Part shown: positions 34,830 to 46,400 of the stretch, piece by piece | Layout: every line of letters begins with the position of its first letter | How positions within the stretch are numbered: position 1 is the first letter of the stretch | Source: Carnegiea gigantea | Lineage: Eukaryota; Streptophyta; Magnoliopsida; Caryophyllales; Cactaceae | Reading direction: 5' to 3' | DNA length: 64,000 nt | Assembly (NCBI GenBank): GCA_029747015.1 | Contig: JAKOGI010000356.1 | Location: forward strand, 357,001 to 421,000 | Program-made: the position numbers and the translations under genes | The notes under the pieces: generated by a model | Databases searched by the model: none | What the model saw: the letters and a program-made list of their open reading frames with translations, nothing else | What the model was told of the DNA's origin: nothing

Positions 34830-37800
34830 GGGCTGTTTGTTTTTCGGTCCAGACCGAGGCCGATCCAAAAATTGGTGTGGATCTGCCCGGACCGGATCGA
34901 ACAGTGTGCATTCGATCCGACTACAGTCCTGCATGTTGTCTATATCGGTCTTCGGTCTAGTATCGGTCTGGACCGGTGGATCGATGGACCGAAGATTGTA
35001 GGGTTTTTTTCATTTGGGCTGAGCTGTTTTTTTTTGTTATGTTTGTGTTTGTGTAACTGGCGTCTGGCGCCTTCCCCTCCCCTGACCCCTCGGCCCCTCG
35101 CACAATTTACAAGTTCACGAACAGCCAGCGTAGCCTATGCCCCACTTCCCCACTCCCCTGTGACTCATCCCTGCCGGCCTGCCCAGTTCGCACGCCACCG
35201 GCGCCCAATCAGACGCTCCATCTCTCAATCTTCTTGCCAGAGTGCCTGGCTTTCATGGTAAATTGGTAGTGGTTATTTTCATCAGGACAATTATGTATTA
35301 ATGCTCATGCTCCTTGTTTGAAAAACTGATGAATGCTGTTGTTGTGAATATGTGAATCAAGGCAACCATTACTAACTGTAATAACATACCTTTAGTCTTC
35401 ACTTGATGTTTATCAATAGATATAGAAATTGCCCACCTGTTGTCATCTGGGTACTTCAGCATGTTTACTGATTCAAGCAAAATGATTATCACCTTAATAG
35501 AATTATTGCCATCTAATATGTGATTGCTTTGCTTAATTATCCAAATACATTATTAGTCACAGGTATCTAATGCAGGGTGTGGGGAGTTTTAGCTCGTAAG
35601 AGTTTGTTGGATATTTTCGTTGACAATTTTGGACTGTATTAGTATTCTACTATTGGATTAGAGTGTGGCTTTGTTTTCAGGTTCATATGTGTTTTAAAAG
35701 CGTAGAAAATCTTATAAGATATGCATGGTAGAAGGTTTGCTAGAAAAAGAATTATCTTAGCTCCAACAATGTGCAGAAAAATGATGCTTTAAGAACAACT
35801 CTCGAATGAATAGTAATTAGTACATGCTTTATTAGTTGGTACTGTTAAATTTTGGGGACTATTAGTGTGAGTGTAATTTTTTTTTCCTTGATGATAATAC
35901 TAGGCTATTAGGCTAGCACCCCCAACCCCCTCCCCCAACTGGAAAAAAAAAAAGAAAAAGAAAAAAGAATATCTCTCATTCTCCATAAAGCAAAATATAA
36001 AACAAAAATGTTAGAGGACTCGGCCAAGTGTGTGAGTGTTTCAAAATGAGCCTTTGCTTTTTTCAAGTGTAATATTTAAGATCGACTTCCGATTTGATTA
36101 GTCATCATGGAGTCCCTTATGGTTTATTCTCGAAATGTAAGTTTTGTGTTTTTATTTTTTTAAAGTAACTTGATCTATATATATTGTTAGCTACTTATTA
36201 TATATACTTTCTATAGTCGCTTGTCAATGCTAGATGTCGAGCTCCAAATCCAAAAAGAGAAGTAGTTCGGCAATGGAAGAATTGGTTGATATGGATACTG
36301 ATATTCTAAGTCAGCACCAACAAAATGACCACATTGAAATTGAATAGAAGGAAGAGGTAAATGTAAGAGCAACAAACTCAATTGGTATTTGAAAAGGATC
36401 AAAACAATGAAAGAGAAGCTAGATTGAAGGCATGTGTATTGATTCTCATGAGGCAAGGGAGTCTATAGTCAAAATGATCATAATTGATGAGTTGCCCTTA
36501 GGTTTATTGAAAATGTAGGATTTAGACTAAAGACGTCTATTTGTTGTCCTTTACTTAATATGCCTTCATGCATTACTATTGCAAGAGACATTTATCACAT
36601 ATATATGGATGAAAGGATGAAATTGAAAGCATATCTTACACATTCATGTCAAAAGGTGTGTGTGACAATGGACACATGGACTTCACTTCAGATGATTAAC
36701 TATATGGTTATAACTGCCCACTTTATTGATAATAATTACAAATTGCATAAGAAAATATTGAATTTTTGTACCATTTCCAATCATAAAGGTGATGATATTG
36801 CTGTCGTTCTTGCAAAGTGTTTAGAGGATTAGGGTTTAGCATCTAAACTGTACACTATTACTGTTGATACTGCTGGGAATAATAACACTGCTTGTACTGC
36901 CCTTATTGGTGTGTTTGAGTGACATGGACATTATCTTTTCTCTGGTGGGGAATTTTTACATGTTAGGTATGCTGCTCGCATACTTAATTTGGTTGTATGA
37001 GATGGGTTGAAGGTTGTTGGGAAGTCAGTTAAACGTGTTCGAGCTGCTGGGAGGTTTATTAGGCAATCTCGCTCTAATGGGTTGCAAAGATTTCAAAAAT
37101 ATGCAGTTGCAAAAAAATTGAGAGCAAGGACTCTTTGTCACTTGATGTTCTCTCTAGATGAAAATCTACTTATAAGATGCTTAACACCGCTTTAGTATAT
37201 GAGCATGCCTTTATAGAGTATAGTAAAAGAGACCTTTATTATAATGTGGAGTTGGCAAAAGATGATAATGCAGATAGACCTCCTAACTCTTATAATTGCA
37301 AACGCATTAAATACTTGTTAGTTTTTTTTTGGAGGCTTTTTATAATGTGACATCCAACTTGCTTTCTGTGAGATTGTGGCTATTCTTACTATGTTAAAAC
37401 ACTTGGAACAAGTTATTGTGATCATTGATGCTAATAATGAAGAAAGTAATGAAATTGAGGAGCTTGGTTCTAGAGTCATAGACTTTAAAGAAATGGCCAA
37501 TAGGATGAGGATGAAAATATAATAAGTACTATGGTACACCTGAGAAAATAAACCATTTGGTGTATATTGCTCCCATCTTTGATCCTAGGTACAAGTTGGC
37601 GAGTCTTGAGGTTTCTTTTTGTGATTTGTTTGGTGAAGCACAAAGTAGTGCTATAGTTTTGAAAGCGATAGAGAAATTAGAAGCTTTGTTTGATGAGTAT
37701 TGACAACTGTATAAGCAATTGACTCTTTAAAGTGAGCAAAGTAGTGGGTCACACTTTGAAGTTGAGAAGGGTAATGCATCTAGTGGAGCTGCTTCTTATA

Positions 37801-39109
37801 TACAACAATTAAGAAAGAAGTTAAAGGGGCAAGATGGAGGAAAAAGGAATCATAAGGACAAAGTTACAAAAATACCTAAATGACGGACTTGAAAAGGATG
37901 AAGTAAGGGATCATGTCTTGGGATGGTGGAAAGTACGTGGTCCTCGATATCCCGTGGTTGCTTGTATGGCTTATGATGTATTGGTCGTGCCTGATTCTAC
38001 GGTTGTATTGGAATCAACATTCAGTGCAGGAGGACGTACTATTGATTCATTTAGAACTTCTTTAACTCCAAATGTAATTAATTTGATTAGTATATTTCTT
38101 TCATTCTTTATATTGTATTATAATTTTATAATATGTTTGTCTTTTGTTAACTAATGAATTTGTTCAGTTTGATTGTGAACAAATGGCTCCAAACTCTTAT
38201 ATGTGCACAAGATTGGCTTAGGCTAAGCAGTAGATTAGATATGGATGACTATTTCGATGAATAATGGGACCTTGATAAGGGTAACTTTCAATTTTTCATT
38301 TCCTTTTTAAATTTTGTTTATTTATTTTACATGATTACATATTTACATGTTCTAACTTTTAATTTTTGTTTTTCTATTGTGTTTATTTAAGATCTTCGTA
38401 AAGTGAGTCTTAAGGATAATGTGATTAATGTTGGCGATACTTTTAACATTTAATATTGAGGTAATTTTTGTCCTTTTTATTATGTTTATTTTACATTATA
38501 TTATTATCATCACATTTACTAACTCCATCTTTTGTTTATTTCGTATACTACTTGAACAATTAATTGAACATTTGAGGGAAAAGCAAATTATTTTTAGAAG
38601 TAAATCCATTTCCAAGTCCAAGACATTACTTTCAAGTTTGAGAATCGCGTTAGTTTGAAGATTGTGTCACTTCGAGAAAATAACATGTTGTTTAACATTT
38701 GAAACTTTGGTTATGTGCTTAGCTTTTAAGTTTAGTTGGTTGTATTAAATTTTTTAATTTGGAAGTTGCTTTAAATTTGCATGTTGGTGTGGACTCAAGG
38801 GTATTTGATTTTTCTTTTATTATTGTGGGTGAAACTATTCAAGCTTACTACAAGTACAAGCAATTAGTAGGAACTCATTATTTGAAACGAACAACATCCC
38901 ATTTTTTATTTATATACTTTATTTCAATTTATTTTAGGCCTTGGAGACTCAGTCCAAGTTGGTCCAGTCTCGGTCAGGTCTGCTCTTGGTCCGGTCCGGA
39001 CCGACTTCTGACCGGTCCGGTCCTCGGTCCACGAAATTCGTCTTAACCAGTCTTCGGTCCAGACCGGTCCGCTCCAGTCCGCTCCAGTCTTGGACCGATG
39101 AACAACCTA
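34830..39109 (+). mobile_element. hAT element (dead) with GC-rich subterminal repeats
   Basis: The left end (GGGTTGGGCTGTTTG then TTTTTCGGTCCAGACCG) and the reverse complement of the right end (TAGGTTGTTCATCGGTCC) are imperfect inverted repeats. Both ends are rich in CCGGTCCGGACC-type words (34846-34992 and 38960-39098). A dead hAT transposase lies inside. No 8-bp target duplication is recognisable, so the outer limits are approximate. Confidence 0.75.
36234..38262 (+). pseudogene. hAT transposase (RICESLEEPER/Ac-like), broken
   Basis: Readable in order: MSSSKSKKRSSSAMEELVDM (36234), ARESIVKMIIIDELP, MPSCITIARDIYHIYMDERM, VCVTMDTWTSLQMINYMVIT (the catalytic-core region of hAT enzymes), APIFDPRYKLASLEVSF, VLGWWKVRGPRYPVVACMAY with VLESTFSAGGRTIDSFRTSL (the C-terminal dimerisation block), and LICAQDWLRLSSRLDMDDYF just before a stop at 38262. 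Stops and frameshifts are frequent. No BED zinc finger is visible at the N-terminus. Confidence 0.85.
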
Positions 39110-39631
39110 GGGCAACCATCACCACCACAAAAGCTTGCTTTCGTACCTTCAGGAGTGCTAGAAGAGGAGTTACATGGGTGCAAGAAATGTCAATTGACAC
39201 CCTAATTTTTTGAGAAAAAGATTTTAAATGTTGGAATTTCTGGGGAAAAAATCTATACATATTATTTAGTTTACATTTACAATGGGAAGTGTGCATTGGC
39301 CAATTGGTGTGAAGCTTGCTATTTAGTGGAAGGCCTTAAGTTCAACTCTTGGTAGCAATAGTTCTATGGTTTTTTTTAATTAAGATATATGATGTCAAAT
39401 ATATATTTTCTAATTTGGTTAAATGACAACAAGTGTGTAGTGCTTACTTGGCGTGAGGTGCTTGGATTTTGCTCAAGTTGGGTTGGTCATATGTTTGAAC
39501 CTTGGTAACGATAATTGTGTGACTTTTTTAAAATTATGACTTTTTTAAACTAAGATGCATAATATTTTTATTATTGTGTTGACATTAACCTAAAAAAAGA
39601 ATACCACAAAAGCACCCAAAAAGCACCAAAA
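39110..39631. other. Spacer before duplicated block B, no genes
   Basis: AT-rich sequence with no supported feature. Homology with copy A begins abruptly at about 39632 (ATCAATAGAATGAG). Confidence 0.55.
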
Positions 39632-41446
39632 AAATCAATAGAATGAGCCTGCATTGAATTTAACATAGATACAAGACCAACCTGATTATAGTACCACAAA
39701 AGCACCCCATCTTAAACCCAAAATCAGCCTGAATTAGGGTCTATTCTTTTCGTGGATAAATTGGGTGGGTAAAAGGATGAAGTAGGTTGAGGTGGGTTGA
39801 AGTAGATTGAAATAAGTTGAAGTTAGTTAAAGTTAGATGAAGTTGGTATATTTTTTATACGGTGGATTGAGGTGGGTTGAAGTTGATATTAAATTTTTAC
39901 AATTTTGCGTAACTTGAATTTTTCTTTTGTTCTGGTTGACAAAATATTTTGAAATTTTTTGTTACTTGAATTTTTTTATTCTTTTTGATGTTTTTAATTT
40001 TTTTAATTTTTATTTTTTAATTTTTTAATTTTTTAATTTCTATTTTCTAATTTTTAATTATTTTATTGTTTATTTTTAAAATTTTTTATTTTTTATTTTT
40101 TATTTTTGAATTTCTTGAATTTTTAATTTTTAATTCTTAATTTTTTAATTTTCAATTTTTAATTTTGTGTTTCCCATTTTTTACTGTTTTATTTTTTATT
40201 TTTCATTTTTTATTTTTTATTTTTGGGTTTTTGTTTTTTATTTTTTGTTTTTTATTTATTTTTAAATTTTTTAATTTCTTTATTCCCAAAAAACAACCTA
40301 CGGAAAGCAACCTATGGAAAAATTTAATAATTAAAAAATAAAAAATAAAAACAACCTATGAAAAAATTCAAAAGAATAAAAAACAGTACAAAAAATACAA
40401 AAACATAAAAATTAAAAAATAAAAAACAATAAAAATTAAAAATTAAAAATTAAAAATTAAAAATTAAAATTAAAAAATTAAAAAATTAAAAAATGAAAAA
40501 CTGAAAAAATGAAAAATGAAAAATGAAAAATGAAAAATAAAAAACGAAAATAAAAAATAAGAAAATAAAGAAATAAGAAAATAAAAAATAAAATACAAAT
40601 AAAAAATAAGCATAAAAAATAAAAAATAAAAAACAAAAAAATGAAGAGAATAAAATATAAAAAATAAAAAAAGAATAAACAAATTCCAAAAAATTATGTA
40701 CACCCAAAAACAAAAAAATTTCAAGTAACGTAAAATGCGAACAATTATGTGAACCAAAAAATATATATATAAACTAAGTAAATGTCAAAAAATTTGGCCA
40801 AGGCAGGAAAATTTTTTTTTCCAGTAAAAAAAATTTTCTTCATCATTAATTACTATCATAATAGAATTATTACATTACAAAACAAAACAAAAAAATCAAT
40901 AAATAATATTTCAATTTCATTCAACTATATTCAACTTTTTTCCATTCCTTTCCACTTTCACCCACTTTTACCCACTCCTTTTCACACTTAAAAAAAATCA
41001 CACTCATTCACTTTCACCCACTCCTTTCCCTTCTCCCCCTTTCACCCTCTTAACATCCCTCATTTCCCAACAAAAAATACATAGCTCTAATCTCACATGA
41101 CACTAATTAAAATTATGAAGGGGTAGGTCAAAATAGATCGAACTAAATTGAGATAGGTTAAAGTGAATTAAAATTAGTATTTTTTTCAAGTGGATTGAAG
41201 TGAATTGAAGTAAATTAAAGTGAGCTGAGATTAATATATTGTAATTGACTCACGAAAAGAACAGAGCCTTGGTACCCGATCACAGCGGGCATATTTGTCT
41301 CTGTCTACAATGGAGGAAGCTGCGGACCTTACGGTGCAGGCAACACTACAAGCTCCAGATGAAACAATCCTTAAATAACTGGATAAGGCCCGGAAAGAGC
41401 TCGGGATGAACCCGTTAGCCCGCTGTTTCTGCCCATCATTCCTCAT
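39632..41446 (-). pseudogene. Duplicated ATG18f-like exon 1 and start of intron 1, split by a foldback MITE
   Basis: Coding sequence 41446-41272 repeats the pseudogene exon 1 (MRNDGQKQRANGFIPSSFRA, SSYLRIVSSGACSVACTVRS). The exon ends near ARCDRV, where the donor is followed almost at once by a 1.5-kb MITE. The intron continues on the far side at 39632-39736 and matches 10655-10767. No other exon of the gene was duplicated, so this copy never could be functional. Confidence 0.88.
39737..41268. mobile_element. Foldback MITE, 1.5 kb, TTA target site (Tourist/Harbinger-like)
   Basis: The left end GGGTCTATTCTTTTCGTG and the reverse complement of the right end, GGCTCTGTTCTTTTCGTG, are inverted repeats. 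The target is TTA on the left (39734-39736) and TTG on the right (41269-41271); copy A shows one intact TTA at the empty site (10764-10766). Inside the ends are repeats of GTGGGTTGAAGT. The arms pair over a long distance (left: TTACTTGAATTTTT near 39960; right: AAATTTCAAGTAACG near 40720), with T/A-rich arms and a loop near 40290. No coding frame is credible. Confidence 0.85.
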
Positions 41447-43362
41447 TTCTTAAGCCCAATTTCGCCAAAATCAAACACATGAACCCTAATTTCACAAATT
41501 CCCTATTTTCAAAAACCCCTTAAAATCCTACAAACCTATAAATAATCAAATACGAACGGAACGGTTTTCTCAAATCCACCAGAAATACTGCTTGACAAAG
41601 AAAGAAACAAATGACAAAACCTAAAAGTAAAACTGATTGAAACTGGAGTACAAAACCTCATTTTGCAAAAAACTTGACAGGTTTTTCTGGGTATATGAAC
41701 AAACTAAACAATTTCGAATAGAAATTTACAGTTTTTTCACAATCAAACAAGAGAAACTGTTTCAACTGAACTCTAATTAATTAAACTGAAATTTTTTCAA
41801 AATTTTTTTGTTGTTTACTATCGAATCCAAATGAAATGATGTTCGATGATCATAGACGCCTAGATTCGAAGCGATGAACTTCATAGAAGATGGAAGACTC
41901 TAGAGAGAGAAAGAGCGAGGAAGAAGAGAGAGAGACAGAAAGGTGATGATCGGATAATGGAGGAGCAGGAGAATCCTATCAAAAAAAGAAGGGGGGGGAA
42001 GAAAAATGAAAAGCTCTCCCCACGTCTAGGTATTCTCGGGCGTGTTAAATAAAATTATGCATTTTAGTAATGATTAATTATTTTATTAGCTGTTAATAAT
42101 TTTATTAATGATTAATTGTGGTTCATTAGTAGTTAGTAGTTAGATATTTAATTAATGATTTAAAATAAATGTGTTTAGTAAATGTAAGTATGAAAATAGC
42201 ATAGTTATATAAAATAATTAAAAATGGTACAATAAATAAAAATTTTTAATAAATCAAAAGAAGAATTTTATAATTTACAATACAATCACTAATTAGATGC
42301 TCTTAAAAGCTACTTTCACATGCACTGCTTTATTGAACACTTTTAAGTAGTGGTCCATAGTATTTTGGCAACTGCAAACCACTAACCTTTACTTCAACCT
42401 CTATTAAGCTCAACTTCGTTTGGTCAATAATTATCTCCACCATGACAATTCTGTCGATATTTTTTGCCATTAAATAATTCAGTTAACATCTTTCACCATC
42501 AAAATAATTTCAACAATTTGGATCGAAATATAATTATCATATTGAAAAGATTAAACTAAACTCAAGTCCAAGTTTTGAGCTCAATATTCCTTATGTTGTG
42601 ATTAGAATCGTTCTTGCATGAAAATTCCGAGGGAAATTAGCATAAAACACCTCCCTTGTTACGTGAAGGTTAGAATTGAGCATTCTTGCATGAAAATTTC
42701 GAGTAAGTATATATGTAAAGCAACTCCCTTGTTATATTAATGTTAGAAATAAGCAAAAAGTTTACAGGTCGTGAAGGGAGGAAGGTGAAGATCTTGCACA
42801 TTCTACATGCAAATCATGGGCAATTTGACGTACGAAAGTGCAACAAGGCTAGACATTATGTAACCTATGAGGTTGAGAAGCAGATGCACGGAGAATATAC
42901 CTGATCCAGAAAAATCCCGCTAGCAGGGCCAAGTCATCTTACCTTGCCGGGGACTCACTAGAGTAGCTTCTTACAACAACATGTTACAATAAGCTACGCA
43001 TCCCCTCCTCCTAAACAAGAAAATCTTCTGAAAAAAGAGAAAATAAATCACCTCTCCATTACTTGCAGCTGCCAATTAATTCCATTAGACCAACAAGCAC
43101 TTACATCACAATTATCCTACAAAAGAAACAGTCAGAAAATGCAGTTGAGCATCACTTACATATCAACATACCACAACATACTCATCAAAAAGTGTTATCT
43201 ACAAAATCGACAAATATTAAAACGGGGCCAACCTCATGATCGATAGAGGAATGAAGTACATAAATTCATACATACTACATAAACCACACATGTGGGGGTT
43301 CAATACAGAGGCACAACAACATCATCAGGTTTGGCATTGCCACTGCATTTGAATACGTGGTC
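41447..43362. other. Upstream region of the ATG18 copy and 3' flank of ankyrin gene B, no genes
   Basis: Collinear with 10942-12510 and 13155-13388 of copy A. At about 42900 it switches to about 250 bp of B-specific sequence where A has the RNase H fragment, then rejoins A at about 43150 (CACTTACATATCA). No coding frame is supported. Confidence 0.6.
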
Positions 43363-43413
43363 TTAAGGATGAGGTGGAGAGTTGGTCTGAGATCTCCTTC
43401 TTGATGCCGATCC
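43363..43413 (-). CDS. Ankyrin gene B, candidate terminal exon 7
   Basis: The TTTTCAG acceptor is followed by 51 bases encoding GSASRRRSQTNSPPHP and a stop, differing from A by one residue. The intron before it is 274 bp. Kept frame in both copies supports but does not prove use. Confidence 0.5.
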   Translation of the reverse strand, partial: GSASRRRSQTNSPPHP

Positions 43414-46400
43414 CTGAAAATGAACAATCCAACTAGATCACGAAACTTATATATCAAGATTTTTCTTCACTTATTTTGATTGTGTACAATTCTACCCTTG
43501 TTCCTAACCAGAAAAGAGAGGTACATAGCATGCATCAGAAATTCATAGCGGTGTTGAAGAGAACATCAAGGAATCAAATTTATGCCGCTTGCCTTTCAGG
43601 CATACTTACTAATCACAAGAGAGAATCAGTTTTCAAGAGAGTTCGTTCCAACATAGAGGGCTATATTGATTTAAATTATGAGCTTACCAACAGCAGATCT
43701 CTCAGTTTGTCGCACACGCCTGTGAATGCAGAATTGAACTTATTCAGTAGCCAACACAAAAACCCCCCCTCCATTGCTACGAGTCCAATAAGAGAGCACA
43801 TCACGATAATTATGATCGTAGGCCACAAGGATGTGCGAGATATAACAATGAAGACTCCGCTCATAAAGGTCAACAGCGAACCATAGAGTGATAGGAAAAG
43901 TATCCACATGCTGTGACGTATCAGTTTGACCGACTTGTCCCTGTCACAAGACATAGACCATATGAGGCAAAATAAGACCAGCATAGAGCAGCACATTGCA
44001 TATGCATCCGCTAGCAAGAACACCAAGAATGCTGCCTTCTTAGCCAAAATTGCTTCTCCAGAGTTATTATTTAGTCCACCAGGGAGCGTAAATCCTGCTT
44101 GGAATGTTATGGCTGCTAGAAGTGTAGCCACCACTAATAGTACTTCTCGAAGTTTCAGAAAATATTCTGCCCGCTGTGCATATGTGAGTTTCAGTTTTGG
44201 ATCAATCCTGGCAAGTTTGCACAATTCGGACTGCAATTGTTCACATAAAAACGATATTAAATGGGATTGTAGTATTCATCTTCATTATATTATGATGTTC
44301 CTCCTATCTAATATAAACTGCAAGCACACATACCCAGTCATAATCACTTTTGGCTTTTTCAGCTAGCAGATCCATGGGAGTCACACCACCATTGTCCTCG
44401 AGATCGAGATCTATGCCATTTGTTGTAAGTAAAGCTTCTGTTAGGGGCATGTCTTTGCTCCTAATTGATTTATGAAGAGGCGTTTCATAATTAACGTCTT
44501 GTGTGTTTTTCATTTCCTCAATGACTTTAAGTCGAAGAAGTTTTTTGTATTCTGCAATTGTTCCATCTCTGATGCGATGCAAAGGTGTGGCACGTCGTTC
44601 TAGGTAAGTGTCCATCAAACTGGGACAGTTTTTCACCATTAGTTTCACAATCTTTAATTTACCAGCTTCTGCTGCTTTATCCAATGGCGTCTTGCCTTCG
44701 CCATCATCCTGGGTGATGAGTAATGGAAAGTTCTCCACCACTTCCTTGATAATCGTTTCTGCAACTGTTTCTGTAGACATTGAGATGGATTCTTAATTTG
44801 TTGAACGTAAATAAATTATTGCAATGCAGAATTTACGAAAGTACTTTATATAAATTAAACTTTAACCTAAGTTCTTAGTTGCAAGTCAATTCCTTAGTAA
44901 CATAGTATTGAAGCTTTTTCAATTGTAGTGCACCAAGCTCAAATCCAACAACCCTAACAATGAATTATCCGTAAAGTGCTTTTGTACAAGGGGCATATTA
45001 CAAATAATGCACCATATATGCATAACAAAACTTATTTCTATAGTTGATTAATTTCGACAAATCACCATTTTGTTCCTGTCCTCATGAATTGTACAACATG
45101 GTCAGCCTTCTAAAGAATCTTATTATATGCATATGCAGGATCTCTAGCCAGATGTAATCAGTATAAATAAAGCTAGAGGGAAAGGAAAGGAGACTAAATT
45201 TTCACCTGGACAGTTCGGAGCTGATGCTGCATCCAAGATAGTTGAGCCATCACTAAAAGTAAGAAGGGTGCCTAGGTCGTCTGTGTGAGCAGCTATTATT
45301 CTCATGATCTTTAAGACAGCTCTCTGACATCCATTGTCGACAGCAAGCTTGAGGGGGTTCTCCTTTTTAGCTGAAAGAATTAGAGACTTATTGGGATCCT
45401 TTTGTAAGAAACACAAAGCAAGATCTTCGAGTTTACAGCGTATAGCCAAAAGAAGAGGTGTATCTTCATTTTTGTTCTGCATCAACCATGGCCGATCATG
45501 TGTGTCTGGTGCCATATATTCTTCGAATAAATATACAAGTCGTGTTGCAATTTTGACAGCCATACGTTCTGAGAAGGTGGAGGTGGAGGTAGAGGTGGCC
45601 GCGAGAACATGGAGAGGGTTATTGCCGACCTTGGAGTCAGTTTTGAGCATGAGTTTAGTAGCATCATCACCGTGATTTTTGAAAAAATTATTCAGTAGGC
45701 TCTCTAAATTACACTTTTCTGTAACATGATCATCAGCTCGCTTGCAACCCATTTCAGCCCAGTTGTGTAGCACCGTGAACCCGTTGTTGTCACTCTTATT
45801 GAGGAGGTTCGGAAGCCTCAACAACTTTTGATAGATGTCATCTACATTGGCTGTGGAAAAAACAAAAAACAAAAACAAAGGAAAGGAAAAAAGATGCCTC
45901 CTGTTAAGTGATGTGTATAGAGTTCCTGTAAGGTACTTTCACAGGGGAGGGGGATTGAGGATCAGATTTTGACTCACTGGATGAATCTAGTAATCCAGGT
46001 GCAACATGAAGGGCAGTTGATCCATCAGGGCCACTGCCACACAAGTCAACGCAGTCCAGCACGTTTGAAACGACTTTGGGAAGGCCATTTTGTACGGCAA
46101 GAAACAGAGGGCTATTGCCTTCATTATCCACAATGTCCTGAATCAACTCTGCCCTGTCGTTTGAAGTTAGAATGTCTGCACAACATGAGTCACCCTTTTG
46201 TATGGCTAGAAGCGCAGGGGTCCTGCCTTTCAAATCCTTTGCTGTGTATTTATATGCTACCTCACGCAATGACATCCTCAGCTGATCATCACGATCAGCT
46301 ATCGCTTGAACAATGGAGTGACGTTCCATCAAGACAGCAAGATGAAGGGGATTCGAGTTGACGTGCTTCCCAGCGGTTTCTTGTTGGCACAACAGCAAGT

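Noticed and set aside
40470..40757. 95-codon frame rich in Phe, Ile and Tyr
   Set aside because: It is translation of A/T low-complexity arms of the foldback MITE, not a membrane protein.
41231..41446. Functional short ATG18-like peptide gene
   Set aside because: It is only exon 1 of a duplicated pseudogene, cut by a MITE and without the propeller exons.
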